Origin: VRUE01 sp036524775
GTDB lineage: Bacteria > Actinomycetota > Thermoleophilia > Solirubrobacterales > 70-9
Direction: 5' to 3'
Assembly (NCBI GenBank): GCA_036524775.1
Contig: DATDBO010000076.1
Location: 1-31,855, forward strand
DNA: 31,855 nucleotides
Shown: one piece after another, positions 16,754 to 24,178 of the stretch
How positions within the stretch are numbered: the stretch's first letter is position 1
Layout: each line of letters begins with the position of its first letter
Made by a program: the position numbers and the translations under genes
Notes under the pieces: generated by a model
The model's database searches: none
Told to the model about the DNA's origin: nothing
What the model saw: the letters and a program-made list of their open reading frames with translations, nothing else

Positions 16754-16930
16754 ATGTACCAGCGTTCGGTGCACCTGCTCTCGCTTGTCTTCCTCGCCCT
16801 CGGCGGGGTGCTGTTGGTGACCACCCTCGCCGCCGGGGGCGGCCCGGCGTCGGTTGGGTTCCTGATGGGGATCGCCTTCTTCGCGGTCGGCGCCGGCAGG
16901 CTCTGGCTCTCCGCGCGGATGGGTCGATGA
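16754..16930 (+). CDS. 58-aa two-helix membrane peptide
   Basis: A short gene that is easy to miss. The product starts MYQRSVHLLSLVFLALGG and has two hydrophobic segments (about 8-27 and 34-50) joined by a Gly-rich turn, ending RLWLSARMGR. I know no family. Support for it being real: a leaderless TAGAAT promoter at the right distance, an ATGA overlap with the second permease, and position between two paralogous transporters. It may be a small transporter subunit or a coupling peptide. Confidence 0.7.
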   Translation: MYQRSVHLLSLVFLALGGVLLVTTLAAGGGPASVGFLMGIAFFAVGAGRLWLSARMGR

Positions 16931-18888
16931 GCGAGGGCGGGCAGCCGCGCTCGCGGCTGGAGCCGCTTCTGCGCCGCGGCGTAGGCGTCCCAGGCCTGTT
17001 CGTCGCCGTCTACTCGGCCGTCGGCTTCTCGATCTACTTCTCCCTCGGCGTCGTCGCCGACCGCGGCCTCGGACTGACGCCGCTGATCTTCCTCGCCGCC
17101 GGCCTGATGTTCGTCCTCACCACGCTGACCTACGTCGAGGGCGGCGCGATGATCCGCGAACGCGGGGGGTCCTCCAGCTTCGCCCGCAACGCCTTCAACG
17201 AGCTGATCGCCTTCGTCGCGGGCTGGGCGATCCTGATCGACTACCTGATCGTCGCGGCGCTGGCGGCGATCTCGGTCCCCCACTATCTGGCTCCGATCTC
17301 CGCCGACCTCGGCAAGCCCGGCTGGGAGATCGCCGTCGCCGGCCTGGTGATCGTCACCGCCTGCGCGCTCAACGTCGCCGGCGTCACCGGCCGCGGTCGC
17401 GAGCGCGGCCTGACCGTGCTCGCGCTGGCCGACATCACCCTGCAGCTGGCGGTGATCGCGGTCGGCGCCCTCGCCGTCCTGCATCCCGACCGCCTCGTCG
17501 ACCAGATCGACCTCTTCACCGACCCGACGGTGACCGACATCGTCTACGCCTCGGTGGTGGCGATGCTCGCCTACGCGGGGATCGAGGCCGCCTCAGACCT
17601 GGCGCCCGACATCGACGTGCACCCGCGCGACCTGAAGCGGATCGTCTCGGTCGGCGCCGTTGCGGTGCCGCTGGTCTACGCGGGGATGGCGGCGATCGCG
17701 CTGATGGCGGTACCGGTCGTCGCCGGGCCGCAGGGCCCCGAGACGGCGCTTGGCAACGAGTTCGTCGAGGCGCCGCTGCTGGGGGTGGTCTCGGCCTACG
17801 ACCCGGCCTGGGTCGCCGACGCGATGCGCTGGGTCGTCGCCCTGGTCGCCGCCCCCGTCCTCTTCTGGGCCTCGACGACGGCGATGCTCGGCGTCTCTCG
17901 CCACATCTACACCCTCGCGATCAATCGCCAGATCCCCAGCTGGCTGGGCAAGCTGAACGGCCGCTACGCGACCCCGCACGTCGCGATCGGCCTCTCCGGG
18001 CTGATCGCGATCGGCCTCGTCGCTCCCACCGACGTCAAGCTGCTCGCCGGCCTCTACGCCTTCGGCGCGATGCTGGCGATCACGATCGCGCACCTCTCGA
18101 TCCTGCGCCTGCGGGTGACCGAGCCCGACCGGGTGCGGCCCTTCCGCGTCCCCTGGAGCGTCACCTGGCGCGGGGCGCAGCTGCCGCTGCCGATCCTCTT
18201 CGCGGCCCTGCTCAGCGCCCTCGCCTTCCTCAGCGTGCTCGCCTTCCACGACGAGGCGCGCTGGGTCGGCGGCGGTTGGATGGTCTTCGGCCTGCTCTTC
18301 TACGTCGTCTACCGCAAGCTGGTCGAGGGAACCTCGCTGACGCGCCGCGTCTCGGTCACCGAGCAGGCGCTGAAGAAGCAGGTTCCCGAGATCTCCTACC
18401 GGAGCCTGCTGGTTCCCGTCTTCGGCACCGAGCTGGACGACGACATCGTCTCCACCGCGGGCCGCCTCGCCGCCGCCGAGCAGGCGGACGGCAGGGACAC
18501 GGACGACGGCTCCCGCCTGGCGCTCGTCTACGTCGTCGAGGTGCCGCTCGCCGAGTCGCTCGACGCCGAGCTCTCGCCCGAGCGCGACGCGGAGGCGCGG
18601 CGCGCCCTGGAGCGAGCCCGCGACGTGGCGGAGGAGTACGAGGACGTCGCCGTCAGCACCGAGACGATCCGCGCTCGCGATGTCGGCGCCGGGATCGTCG
18701 AGGCGGCGAGGCGCAGCGACGCGGAGGCGATCGTGATCGGCGGCGAGCCGCCGACGAAGATCCGCGGCGGGGCGACCCTGGGCGGGATCGGCGCCTCCAA
18801 GCCGGCCGAGATCGGCGCCGCGACCGAGTACGTGCTCAAGAAGGCGCCATGCCAGGTTTTGCTCACGGCGCCGCCCGAATCACCCTAG
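16927..18888 (+). CDS. APC-family permease with C-terminal USP-like domain (copy 2)
   Basis: A 653-aa tandem paralogue of the permease at 14835. Helix 1 reads YSAVGFSIYFSLGVV and the loop RERGGSSSFARNAFNE matches copy 1 closely. The soluble domain (from about 480, EISYRSLLVPVFGTEL) keeps the USP-like end GGATLGGIGAS...APCQVLLT, so nucleotide binding is likelier here than in copy 1. ATG 16927 overlaps the small membrane protein (ATGA). The stop TAG overlaps the -10 box of the next gene. Substrate (K+ or amino acid) is unresolved; two copies could form a heteromer or serve two substrates. Confidence 0.85.
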   Translation: MSEGGQPRSRLEPLLRRGVGVPGLFVAVYSAVGFSIYFSLGVVADRGLGLTPLIFLAAGLMFVLTTLTYVEGGAMIRERGGSSSFARNAFNELIAFVAGWAILIDYLIVAALAAISVPHYLAPISADLGKPGWEIAVAGLVIVTACALNVAGVTGRGRERGLTVLALADITLQLAVIAVGALAVLHPDRLVDQIDLFTDPTVTDIVYASVVAMLAYAGIEAASDLAPDIDVHPRDLKRIVSVGAVAVPLVYAGMAAIALMAVPVVAGPQGPETALGNEFVEAPLLGVVSAYDPAWVADAMRWVVALVAAPVLFWASTTAMLGVSRHIYTLAINRQIPSWLGKLNGRYATPHVAIGLSGLIAIGLVAPTDVKLLAGLYAFGAMLAITIAHLSILRLRVTEPDRVRPFRVPWSVTWRGAQLPLPILFAALLSALAFLSVLAFHDEARWVGGGWMVFGLLFYVVYRKLVEGTSLTRRVSVTEQALKKQVPEISYRSLLVPVFGTELDDDIVSTAGRLAAAEQADGRDTDDGSRLALVYVVEVPLAESLDAELSPERDAEARRALERARDVAEEYEDVAVSTETIRARDVGAGIVEAARRSDAEAIVIGGEPPTKIRGGATLGGIGASKPAEIGAATEYVLKKAPCQVLLTAPPESP

Positions 18889-18891
18889 TAT
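18886..18891 (+). promoter_or_regulatory. leaderless -10 element of the RCK pair
   Basis: TAGTAT (inside CTAGTAT) overlaps the permease stop and ends 7 nt before GTG 18899. No ribosome-binding site is present. Confidence 0.5.
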
Positions 18892-18898
18892 CCGGCGC

Positions 18899-19339
18899 GT
18901 GTTCATCTTGATCGTCGGCTGCGGAAGGGTCGGCTCCTCTGTGGCGAGGACCATGCTGAAGGAGGGGCACGAAGTGTCGTGCCTCGACGAGGACCCGGAG
19001 TCGCACACGCGGCTCGAGGTCGGCCTCGACAAAGGCTGGGAGGACCTCGGCGGGCGCTTCACCGTCGGCACCGGCCTGGAGACCGACGCCCTGCTCGCCG
19101 CGGGAATCGAGAAGGCCGACGCCTTCATTGCCGCCACCAACGGCGACAACACCAACATCGTGATCTCGCAGATCGCCCAGCGCCGCTACGAGGTGCCGAA
19201 CGTGATCGCTCGCATCCTCGACCCGCTGCGGGCCGAGTGGTACCGGCAGCAGGGCATGCACACGATCTGCCCGACCCGGGTCGCGATCGACATGCTGGAG
19301 ACCGCCGTTCGCGAGGGCGCGCAGCGGGAGCCGGTCTGA
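18899..19339 (+). CDS. TrkA-N (RCK) domain protein, CeoB-like
   Basis: A 146-aa cytoplasmic NAD(H)/nucleotide-binding subunit of a potassium transporter. Seen: LIVGCGRVGSSVA at about 4-16 (GxGxxG), the acidic strand end CLDEDPES, GTGLETDALLAAGIEKADAFIAATNGDN, and IARILDPLRAEWY. It has no TrkA-C domain, so it is a single RCK domain expected to pair with the next protein. The arrangement of a permease gene with two adjacent TrkA proteins recalls ceoB-ceoC beside Rv2690c in Mycobacterium tuberculosis (from memory). It overlaps the next gene by one base. Confidence 0.92.
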   Translation: MFILIVGCGRVGSSVARTMLKEGHEVSCLDEDPESHTRLEVGLDKGWEDLGGRFTVGTGLETDALLAAGIEKADAFIAATNGDNTNIVISQIAQRRYEVPNVIARILDPLRAEWYRQQGMHTICPTRVAIDMLETAVREGAQREPV

Positions 19340-20019
19340 TGTACATCATCGTCGTCGGCGCGGGGAAGGTGGGCTGGAACCTGGCCCGCGAGCTGCTCGA
19401 AAAGAACCACGAGGTGACGGTGATCGAGAGCGACCGCCGTCGCTACCTCACGGTAGAGCAGGAGCTCGAGCACAACGTCACCTATGGCGACGCCTCCGAG
19501 CTCTGGGTGCTCGAGCGTGCCGGCATCCAGCGCGCCGACATGGTGATCGCGGTGACCGGCGACGACGAGGACAACATGCTGATCTGCCAGGTCGCACGCG
19601 AGAAGTACGAGGTCGAGCGGATCATCGCCCGCTGCAACAACCCGCGCAACCGGCCGCACTTCGACCTGCTCGGGGTGAAACCCTCGGTCTCGGCCACCGA
19701 CCTGATCCTGCGCCTGCTCGAGCACGAGGTGCCCGAGTACGGCCTCGTCCACCTGCTCGACCTGCAGGAGGAGCAGCTGGAGATCATCGAGATGCTGCTC
19801 GGCAAGGACTCCAGCGTCACCGGCCGTCGGGTCGGCGACCTCTCGATGCCCGAGGGCAGCCTGTTGATCTCGGTGCTGCGCGAAGGCAAAGGCTTCGTGC
19901 CCAACGCCGACACCGTGCTCGAGGTCGGCGACGAGGTGCTTGCCGTGCTCGACCCGGGCCACGAGGAGGACATCAAGGAGCTGTTCGGGCCCGGGAACGG
20001 CGGCAACGGGGCGGGCTGA
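19339..20019 (+). CDS. TrkA protein with RCK-N and RCK-C domains, CeoC-like
   Basis: A 226-aa regulatory subunit. RCK-N: IIVVGAGKVGWNLA at about 3-16, VIESDRRR, GDASELWVLERAGIQRADMVIAVTGDDEDN, IARCNNP. RCK-C (about 140-215): LLDLQEEQLEIIEML, RVGDLSMPEGSLLISVLREG, ADTVLEVGDEVLAVLDPGHEE, the ligand-binding beta-alpha unit of TrkA-C. The start TGATG overlaps the preceding RCK gene. The tail is Gly/Asn-rich. The pair most likely gates the upstream permeases, though a TrkH-type channel elsewhere is another possible partner. Confidence 0.93.
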   Translation: MYIIVVGAGKVGWNLARELLEKNHEVTVIESDRRRYLTVEQELEHNVTYGDASELWVLERAGIQRADMVIAVTGDDEDNMLICQVAREKYEVERIIARCNNPRNRPHFDLLGVKPSVSATDLILRLLEHEVPEYGLVHLLDLQEEQLEIIEMLLGKDSSVTGRRVGDLSMPEGSLLISVLREGKGFVPNADTVLEVGDEVLAVLDPGHEEDIKELFGPGNGGNGAG

Positions 20020-20022
20020 CCG

Positions 20023-21255
20023 GTGGCCGATCGCCAGGTCGACTTCCTCCTCCTCGGCGGCGGCATGGCCTCGGCCCACTGCGCGGCGGAGCTGCGCAAG
20101 CGCGGCGCCGCCGGCTCGATCCTGCTCGTCGGGCGCGAGCCCGAGCCGCCCTACGAACGGCCGCCGCTCTCCAAGGAGTACATGCGCGGCGAGGCCGGCA
20201 GGGAGGATGCCCACGTCAACCCGGTCGGCTGGTACGAGGAGAACGGGGTCGAGCTGCTGACCGGCGTCAACGCGATGTCGCTCGACCCGGCGGCCCGCAG
20301 GGCGAAGCTGCAGGGTGGGGAGGAGGTCGGCTTCGACAAGGCGCTGATCGCCACCGGGGCGATGGTCAACATCCTGCGGGTCGAGGGGGCCGAGAACGAG
20401 GGCATCCACTACCTGCGCGCCTTCGGCAACTCCGACGCGATCCGCGCCGACGCCGAGCGGGCGGAGCACGTCGTCCTGATCGGCGGCAGCTACATCGGCA
20501 CCGAGGTCGCCGCTTCGCTGACCGCGAAGGGCACCGAGTGCACGATCGTGATGATGGAGGATGTCGCGCTCTCGCGCACCTTCGGAAAAGACGCCGGCCG
20601 CTGGTTCCAAGAGCAGCTCGAATCGCACGGCGTCACCGTCCACGGCGGTGAGGAGTTGGAGGCATTCGAGGGCGACGGCAGGGTCAAGGCAGTGCTGACC
20701 AAGAGCGGCAAGGCGATCGAGTGCGACGCGGTCGTCGTCGGCGCCGGAGTGCGCCCCGACGCGATGCTCGCCCAGCGCGCCGGGCTGGAGGTCGAGGACG
20801 GGATCGTCTGCGACTCGAAGCTGCAGACCTCGGTCGGGGGGATCTACGCCGCCGGCGACTGCTGCTTCTACGACAGCGTCGTCCACGGCCGCCGCATCCG
20901 GGTCGAGCACTGGGACGTGGCGATGCAGCAGGGCATGCACGCGGCCCGCAACATGCTCGGCGAGGACGCCGACTACGACGTCGTCCCCTACTTCTTCAGC
21001 GACCTCGCCGACTGGGCGAGCCTCGAGTACGTCGGTCCCGCCCACGAGTGGGACGAGGAGATCTGGCGCGGCGACCGCGACGCCGGCGAGTTCTCGGTCT
21101 GGTACCTGAAGGACGGCCGGGTCGCCGGCGCGCTCAGCGTCGAGCGCTCCGAAGACCTCGCCGAGGCGCGCCGCCTGCTCGCCGACGGCGTCGACGTCTC
21201 CGGCCGGCGCGACGCGCTCGCCGACCCCGGCAGCGACCTGGGCGAGATCTCCTAG
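20023..21255 (+). CDS. FAD/NAD(P)H-dependent ferredoxin reductase-like oxidoreductase
   Basis: A 410-aa flavoprotein of the BphA4/rubredoxin reductase/AIF group that passes electrons from NAD(P)H to ferredoxins or quinone-like acceptors. Seen: FAD-binding LLLGGGMASAHCAAELRKRG (Met-Ala-Ser replaces the common xAG), PYERPPLSKEYMRG, ALIATGA, NAD-binding VVLIGGSYIGTEVAASL at about 147-163, and the late FAD motif GGIYAAGDC. GTG 20023 lies 3 nt after the RCK stop. No ferredoxin gene is nearby. A link with the RCK pair, which senses NAD(H), is only positional. Confidence 0.9.
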   Translation: MADRQVDFLLLGGGMASAHCAAELRKRGAAGSILLVGREPEPPYERPPLSKEYMRGEAGREDAHVNPVGWYEENGVELLTGVNAMSLDPAARRAKLQGGEEVGFDKALIATGAMVNILRVEGAENEGIHYLRAFGNSDAIRADAERAEHVVLIGGSYIGTEVAASLTAKGTECTIVMMEDVALSRTFGKDAGRWFQEQLESHGVTVHGGEELEAFEGDGRVKAVLTKSGKAIECDAVVVGAGVRPDAMLAQRAGLEVEDGIVCDSKLQTSVGGIYAAGDCCFYDSVVHGRRIRVEHWDVAMQQGMHAARNMLGEDADYDVVPYFFSDLADWASLEYVGPAHEWDEEIWRGDRDAGEFSVWYLKDGRVAGALSVERSEDLAEARRLLADGVDVSGRRDALADPGSDLGEIS

Positions 21256-21286
21256 CCATCGTCTCAGACGCAAGGCGAGAGCCGAG

Positions 21287-21808
21287 ATGACGCCACCAGA
21301 GCAGGAGATCGGACTGCGGTTCGCGGAAAAGGTCGATCAGCTTCCCGCCCTTGAGCCGCTCTGGAACGCCCTCCAGAAGCACCACTCGAAGCTCACCCCG
21401 AACCTTGCCGGCAGCGCCCCGAAGCGCGGGCTGGCCGACTCCTGGCGACGACGGCGGGCGAAATACGAGCGCTGGCTCAAAGACCCTGAAACCTTCTTCG
21501 TGGTTGCCGAGAGCGGGGATCGCCCGATTGGCTATGCCTTCGTCACTGTCGGTTCGGGCTATGCGGGCTGGCAGACCGGTGACCGCCTCGCAGAGCTGGA
21601 GACACTCTCGGTCCTACCCGAGCATCGCGGCGACGGAGTTGGGACGGCGCTGTTGGAGTCCGTGTGGGGGCGCCTGGCCAAGATGGGCATCGAGGACCTC
21701 GTCATCACGACGGCGAAAAGCAATGTGGACTCGCACCGCTTCTACGAGCGGCACGGCTTCACCCAGGGCTTCGTCATCTACTACCGCAAGGGCGAATCAG
21801 GGAAGTAG
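21287..21808 (+). CDS. GNAT-family acetyltransferase
   Basis: A 173-aa GNAT enzyme of unknown substrate. Seen: a first half with WNALQKHHSKL and WRRRRAKYERWL, then the acetyl-CoA site LETLSVLPEHRGDGVGTALLESV (Q/RxxGxG/A as EHRGDGVGTA), and the closing SNVDSHRFYERHGFTQGFVIYYRK. Base composition from here on is visibly less GC-rich than upstream genes, which suggests later acquisition. No clear ribosome-binding site. Confidence 0.87.
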   Translation: MTPPEQEIGLRFAEKVDQLPALEPLWNALQKHHSKLTPNLAGSAPKRGLADSWRRRRAKYERWLKDPETFFVVAESGDRPIGYAFVTVGSGYAGWQTGDRLAELETLSVLPEHRGDGVGTALLESVWGRLAKMGIEDLVITTAKSNVDSHRFYERHGFTQGFVIYYRKGESGK

Positions 21809-21844
21809 CCCAAAGGGCAGTAGTTGGGCCACGCGCGTTCGTGG

Positions 21845-21850
21845 CAGGAT
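21845..21850 (+). promoter_or_regulatory. possible leaderless -10 element of the second GNAT gene
   Basis: CAGGAT ends 6 nt before ATG 21857. It is a weak match to TANNNT but at the spacing seen for other leaderless genes here. Confidence 0.3.
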
Positions 21851-21856
21851 CGCGTT

Positions 21857-22498
21857 ATGCATCCGATGAAGCCCGTTGAACTCTCCGGCGAGCTGGTTGC
21901 GATCGAGCCGCTGAATGCCGAGCACGCCGCCGGTCTGTTGGCCGCCGCCGACGCCGAGGAGGTTTTCGCCTGGCTCCCATATCCGCGGCCCGCAGACCTC
22001 GATCAGGCACGGGCCTGGATCGAGGAAGCGCTCAGCGACCGTCGCGCAGATCGCAGGCTTTCGTTTGCAGTGCTGAGCGCTGTGGACCGCGCCGTGATCG
22101 GCTCCACTTCCTACTGGGATTTCGACGCTCAGAACGCCCACGTTGAGATCGGCTCGACGTGGCTCAGCCGCGCTTCTTGGGGAACCGGCTGCAATGCGGA
22201 GGCGAAGCTGCTGCTGATGGGCCATGCGTTCGAAACTCTTGAGCTTGAGCGTGTTGGCTTTCGCACGGACATCTGCAACGAGCGCTCCCAACGCGCCATC
22301 GAGAGGCTTGGTGCGGCCAGGGAGGGCGTCCATCGTCATGAGATGCGACGACGGGACGGCAGTTGGCGCGACAGCGTCCACTACTCAATTCTCCGCTCCG
22401 AGTGGCCAGCGGCCAAAGAGAGCCTGGTTCAGCGACTCGCTGTTGCAGTGGCGCGATCACGCTTGCCGGCGAGCTGTGGCTCTCCTCTGCGCGATTGA
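21857..22498 (+). CDS. RimJ/RimL-type GNAT acetyltransferase
   Basis: A 213-aa N-acetyltransferase of the RimJ/RimL group, acting on protein N-termini or small amines. Seen: the N-terminal VELSGELVAIEPLNAEHAAGLLAA, VFAWLPYPRPADL, the central IGSTSYWDF, WLSRASWGTGCNAEAKLLLM (acetyl-CoA loop), and the closing RAIERLGAAREGVHRHEMRRRDGSWRDSVHYSIL. ATG 21857 opens the conserved part; ATG 21824 in frame would add 11 residues. The gene is in the lower-GC stretch next to tRNA-Gln. Confidence 0.87.
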   Translation: MHPMKPVELSGELVAIEPLNAEHAAGLLAAADAEEVFAWLPYPRPADLDQARAWIEEALSDRRADRRLSFAVLSAVDRAVIGSTSYWDFDAQNAHVEIGSTWLSRASWGTGCNAEAKLLLMGHAFETLELERVGFRTDICNERSQRAIERLGAAREGVHRHEMRRRDGSWRDSVHYSILRSEWPAAKESLVQRLAVAVARSRLPASCGSPLRD

Positions 22499-22531
22499 GT
22501 AGCCTTGCGTTTGGAGGCATCTCCAAATTGG

Positions 22532-22602
22532 TGCCCGGTCGTCCAGCGGCAGGACGCTCGGCTCTGGACCGAGAAACGGTGGTTCGAATCCATCCCGGGC
22601 AG
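22532..22602 (+). tRNA. tRNA-Gln (anticodon CTG)
   Basis: A full cloverleaf folds by eye: acceptor TGCCCGG/CCGGGCA with discriminator G, D stem GTCC/GGAC, anticodon stem CTCGG/CCGAG with loop CTCTGGA (anticodon CTG at 22564-22566), and T arm GGTGG-TTCGAAT-CCATC with one G-T pair. The T1-A72 pair is typical of glutamine tRNAs. CCA is not encoded. Confidence 0.95.
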
Positions 22603-22636
22603 TTTCTGATGTAAAGGTTCTGTCTGATGCTTCATC

Positions 22637-22642
22637 GATAAT
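22637..22642 (+). promoter_or_regulatory. leaderless -10 element of the HNH gene
   Basis: GATAAT ends 8 nt before ATG 22651, which has no ribosome-binding site upstream. Confidence 0.4.
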
Positions 22643-22650
22643 CATGCTCG

Positions 22651-23410
22651 ATGAAGGAGTCGGATAGACACGTTCCTTCTGTCAATTGGGCGGAGGTTCA
22701 GGCCTACTACGACGAAGGACACACGATCGACGAGTGCAAGGCCAAGTTCGGCTTTTCCTATGGGGCTTGGCATAAGGCAGTTGTGCGAGGCGGCCTGGCA
22801 ACCCGTCCGCGTTCGGGTGGACAGCTCAGCCGGCGAACTCGCGATCGCGTCGAGCAGTTGATCGCGTCGGGTGAGAGCCAGGCGGCGGTTTCTCGGACCC
22901 TTGGACTCTCGAAGTCGACGGTCGCGTTTCATTGTCGGCGACTGGGCATTCGCGCCGATCGCCGGTTCGCGAAGCGCTATGACTGGAACGAGGTCCAGAG
23001 GGCCATAGGACGCGGAGGGGTTGTCGATGCGCGAATGCTTGGAGCGCTTCGGGTTCTGCCGAGCGACTTGGGCCGACGCGGTTCGCCGAGGCGATGTTGT
23101 GCCCGTTCCCACCAAGATCCCCATTGAGCAACTCCTCGTCAGGGGACGGAAGGGAACGAGTCGAGGAAACCTGAAGCGCAGGCTCATACGAGAGGGGCTC
23201 AAGGAGGATCGCTGCGAGGGCTGCGGCATCTCCGAGTGGCGAGGAAAACCACTCAGCCTGCAGTTGCACCACGTCAACGGCGATGGCGCAGACAATCGCC
23301 TGCGCAATCTGCAACTTCTCTGTGGCAACTGTCACTCCCAGACGGAGAATTGGAGTGGCCGCGGAATACGCCGCCGAGCTCGTCCTATGTCACAGCGGCG
23401 CCCAGCTTGA
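22651..23410 (+). pseudogene. HTH-HTH-HTH-HNH endonuclease gene split by a single-base frameshift
   Basis: Frame 1 (22651 to 23127) encodes an HTH unit (VNWAEVQAYYDEGHTIDEC, then KFGFSYGAWHKAVVRGGL), a second HTH (ASGESQAAVSRTLGLSKST) and the start of a third (YDWNEVQRAI). Frame 2 (from 23009 to 23410) continues the third unit (DAEGLSMREC, then RFGFCRATWADAVRRGD) and then the HNH nuclease: CEGCGISEW, LQLHHVNGDG, LLCGNCHSQT. Units 1 and 3 align well only if reading jumps +1 between about 23005 and 23020. Frame 1 runs on 36 codons of unrelated sequence. It looks like a homing or phage-type HNH gene inserted beside tRNA-Gln, now broken, or a sequencing error. Confidence 0.75.
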
Positions 23411-23431
23411 TGCGATGTCGAGTCGCTTTGC

Positions 23432-23437
23432 TAGGTT
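23432..23437 (+). promoter_or_regulatory. leaderless -10 element of the lipoprotein gene
   Basis: TAGGTT (inside CTAGGTT) ends 8 nt before ATG 23446; no ribosome-binding site. Confidence 0.45.
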
Positions 23438-23445
23438 CGCCCCGT

Positions 23446-24168
23446 ATGAGGCGTCTCGGACTGTCTGCTGCTGTACTTGCGCTCTCGGTTTTCCCTCTCA
23501 CGGGCTGCGGCGGGGGTGACGGGGACGACTCGACCGCGGCTGCGCCGGTCGAAACGACCGAGGCGCCGGCGGCGCTGACCAAGGAAGAGCTGATCGCCCA
23601 GGGCGACGGGATCTGCGCCGAGGTCAACGCCGCGGTCGGCACGGTCGGCTCGACCAGCTCCGAAGCGGGTGGGCAGGCGGCGCAGGTCGCCGGTCTCTAC
23701 GCCGGCATGGTCGACCGCCTGAAAGGCCTTGGTGCGCCCAGCGACGACAGCGCCGGCTACGCCGAATTCATCGCCGCCGCCGAAGCCCTGGCCCAGGCCG
23801 AGGACGACGTCAGGCTCGCCTCCGAACGTGAAGAAGAAGGGGAAGCACTGAGCGAAGCCGAAGCGGAGGCGTCCTCGGCGCTCGACGCGTTCCAGTCCGC
23901 GGCAAGCTCGTTCGGCCTCGAAGACTGCGCCGAAGCCCCGGCGGCGCCGGTACCGGGCGGCGCCGTCGGCGAAGCGGGCGAAGAAGCCCCCGGCGGGATC
24001 GAAGAAGAAGTCGAAGAAGTCGCCCCCGAAGAAGAAATCGCGCCTGAAGAAGGCGGCGCCCCGGTCGAAGAAGAAAGCGCCGGCGGCGGAGCCGGCGCCG
24101 GCGGCGGCACCGAAGGTGGGGGCGGGGGCTCCGGGGGCGGGGAATCCGGCGGCGTGGGACCCGGCTGA
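23446..24168 (+). CDS. acidic lipoprotein of unknown function
   Basis: A 240-aa exported lipoprotein: signal peptide MRRLGLSAAVLALSVFPLTGC with lipobox LTGC, so Cys21 should be lipidated. A helical domain follows (about 50-165: EELIAQGDGICAEVNAAVG, VDRLKGLGAPSDDSAGYAEF, DAFQSAASSFGLEDC), the kind seen in actinobacterial secreted unknowns, with two cysteines that may pair. The last 70 residues are low complexity: Glu/Pro/Ala, then almost pure Gly. In the second half Glu is written mainly GAA, unlike the GAG of neighbouring genes. Convergent with the ABC operon, 10 nt apart. Confidence 0.85.
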   Translation: MRRLGLSAAVLALSVFPLTGCGGGDGDDSTAAAPVETTEAPAALTKEELIAQGDGICAEVNAAVGTVGSTSSEAGGQAAQVAGLYAGMVDRLKGLGAPSDDSAGYAEFIAAAEALAQAEDDVRLASEREEEGEALSEAEAEASSALDAFQSAASSFGLEDCAEAPAAPVPGGAVGEAGEEAPGGIEEEVEEVAPEEEIAPEEGGAPVEEESAGGGAGAGGGTEGGGGGSGGGESGGVGPG

Positions 24169-24178
24169 GCGAATCCGC

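Noticed and set aside
22580..23445. Integrase attachment site at tRNA-Gln
   Set aside because: No direct repeat of the tRNA 3' end and no integrase gene was found in the window.
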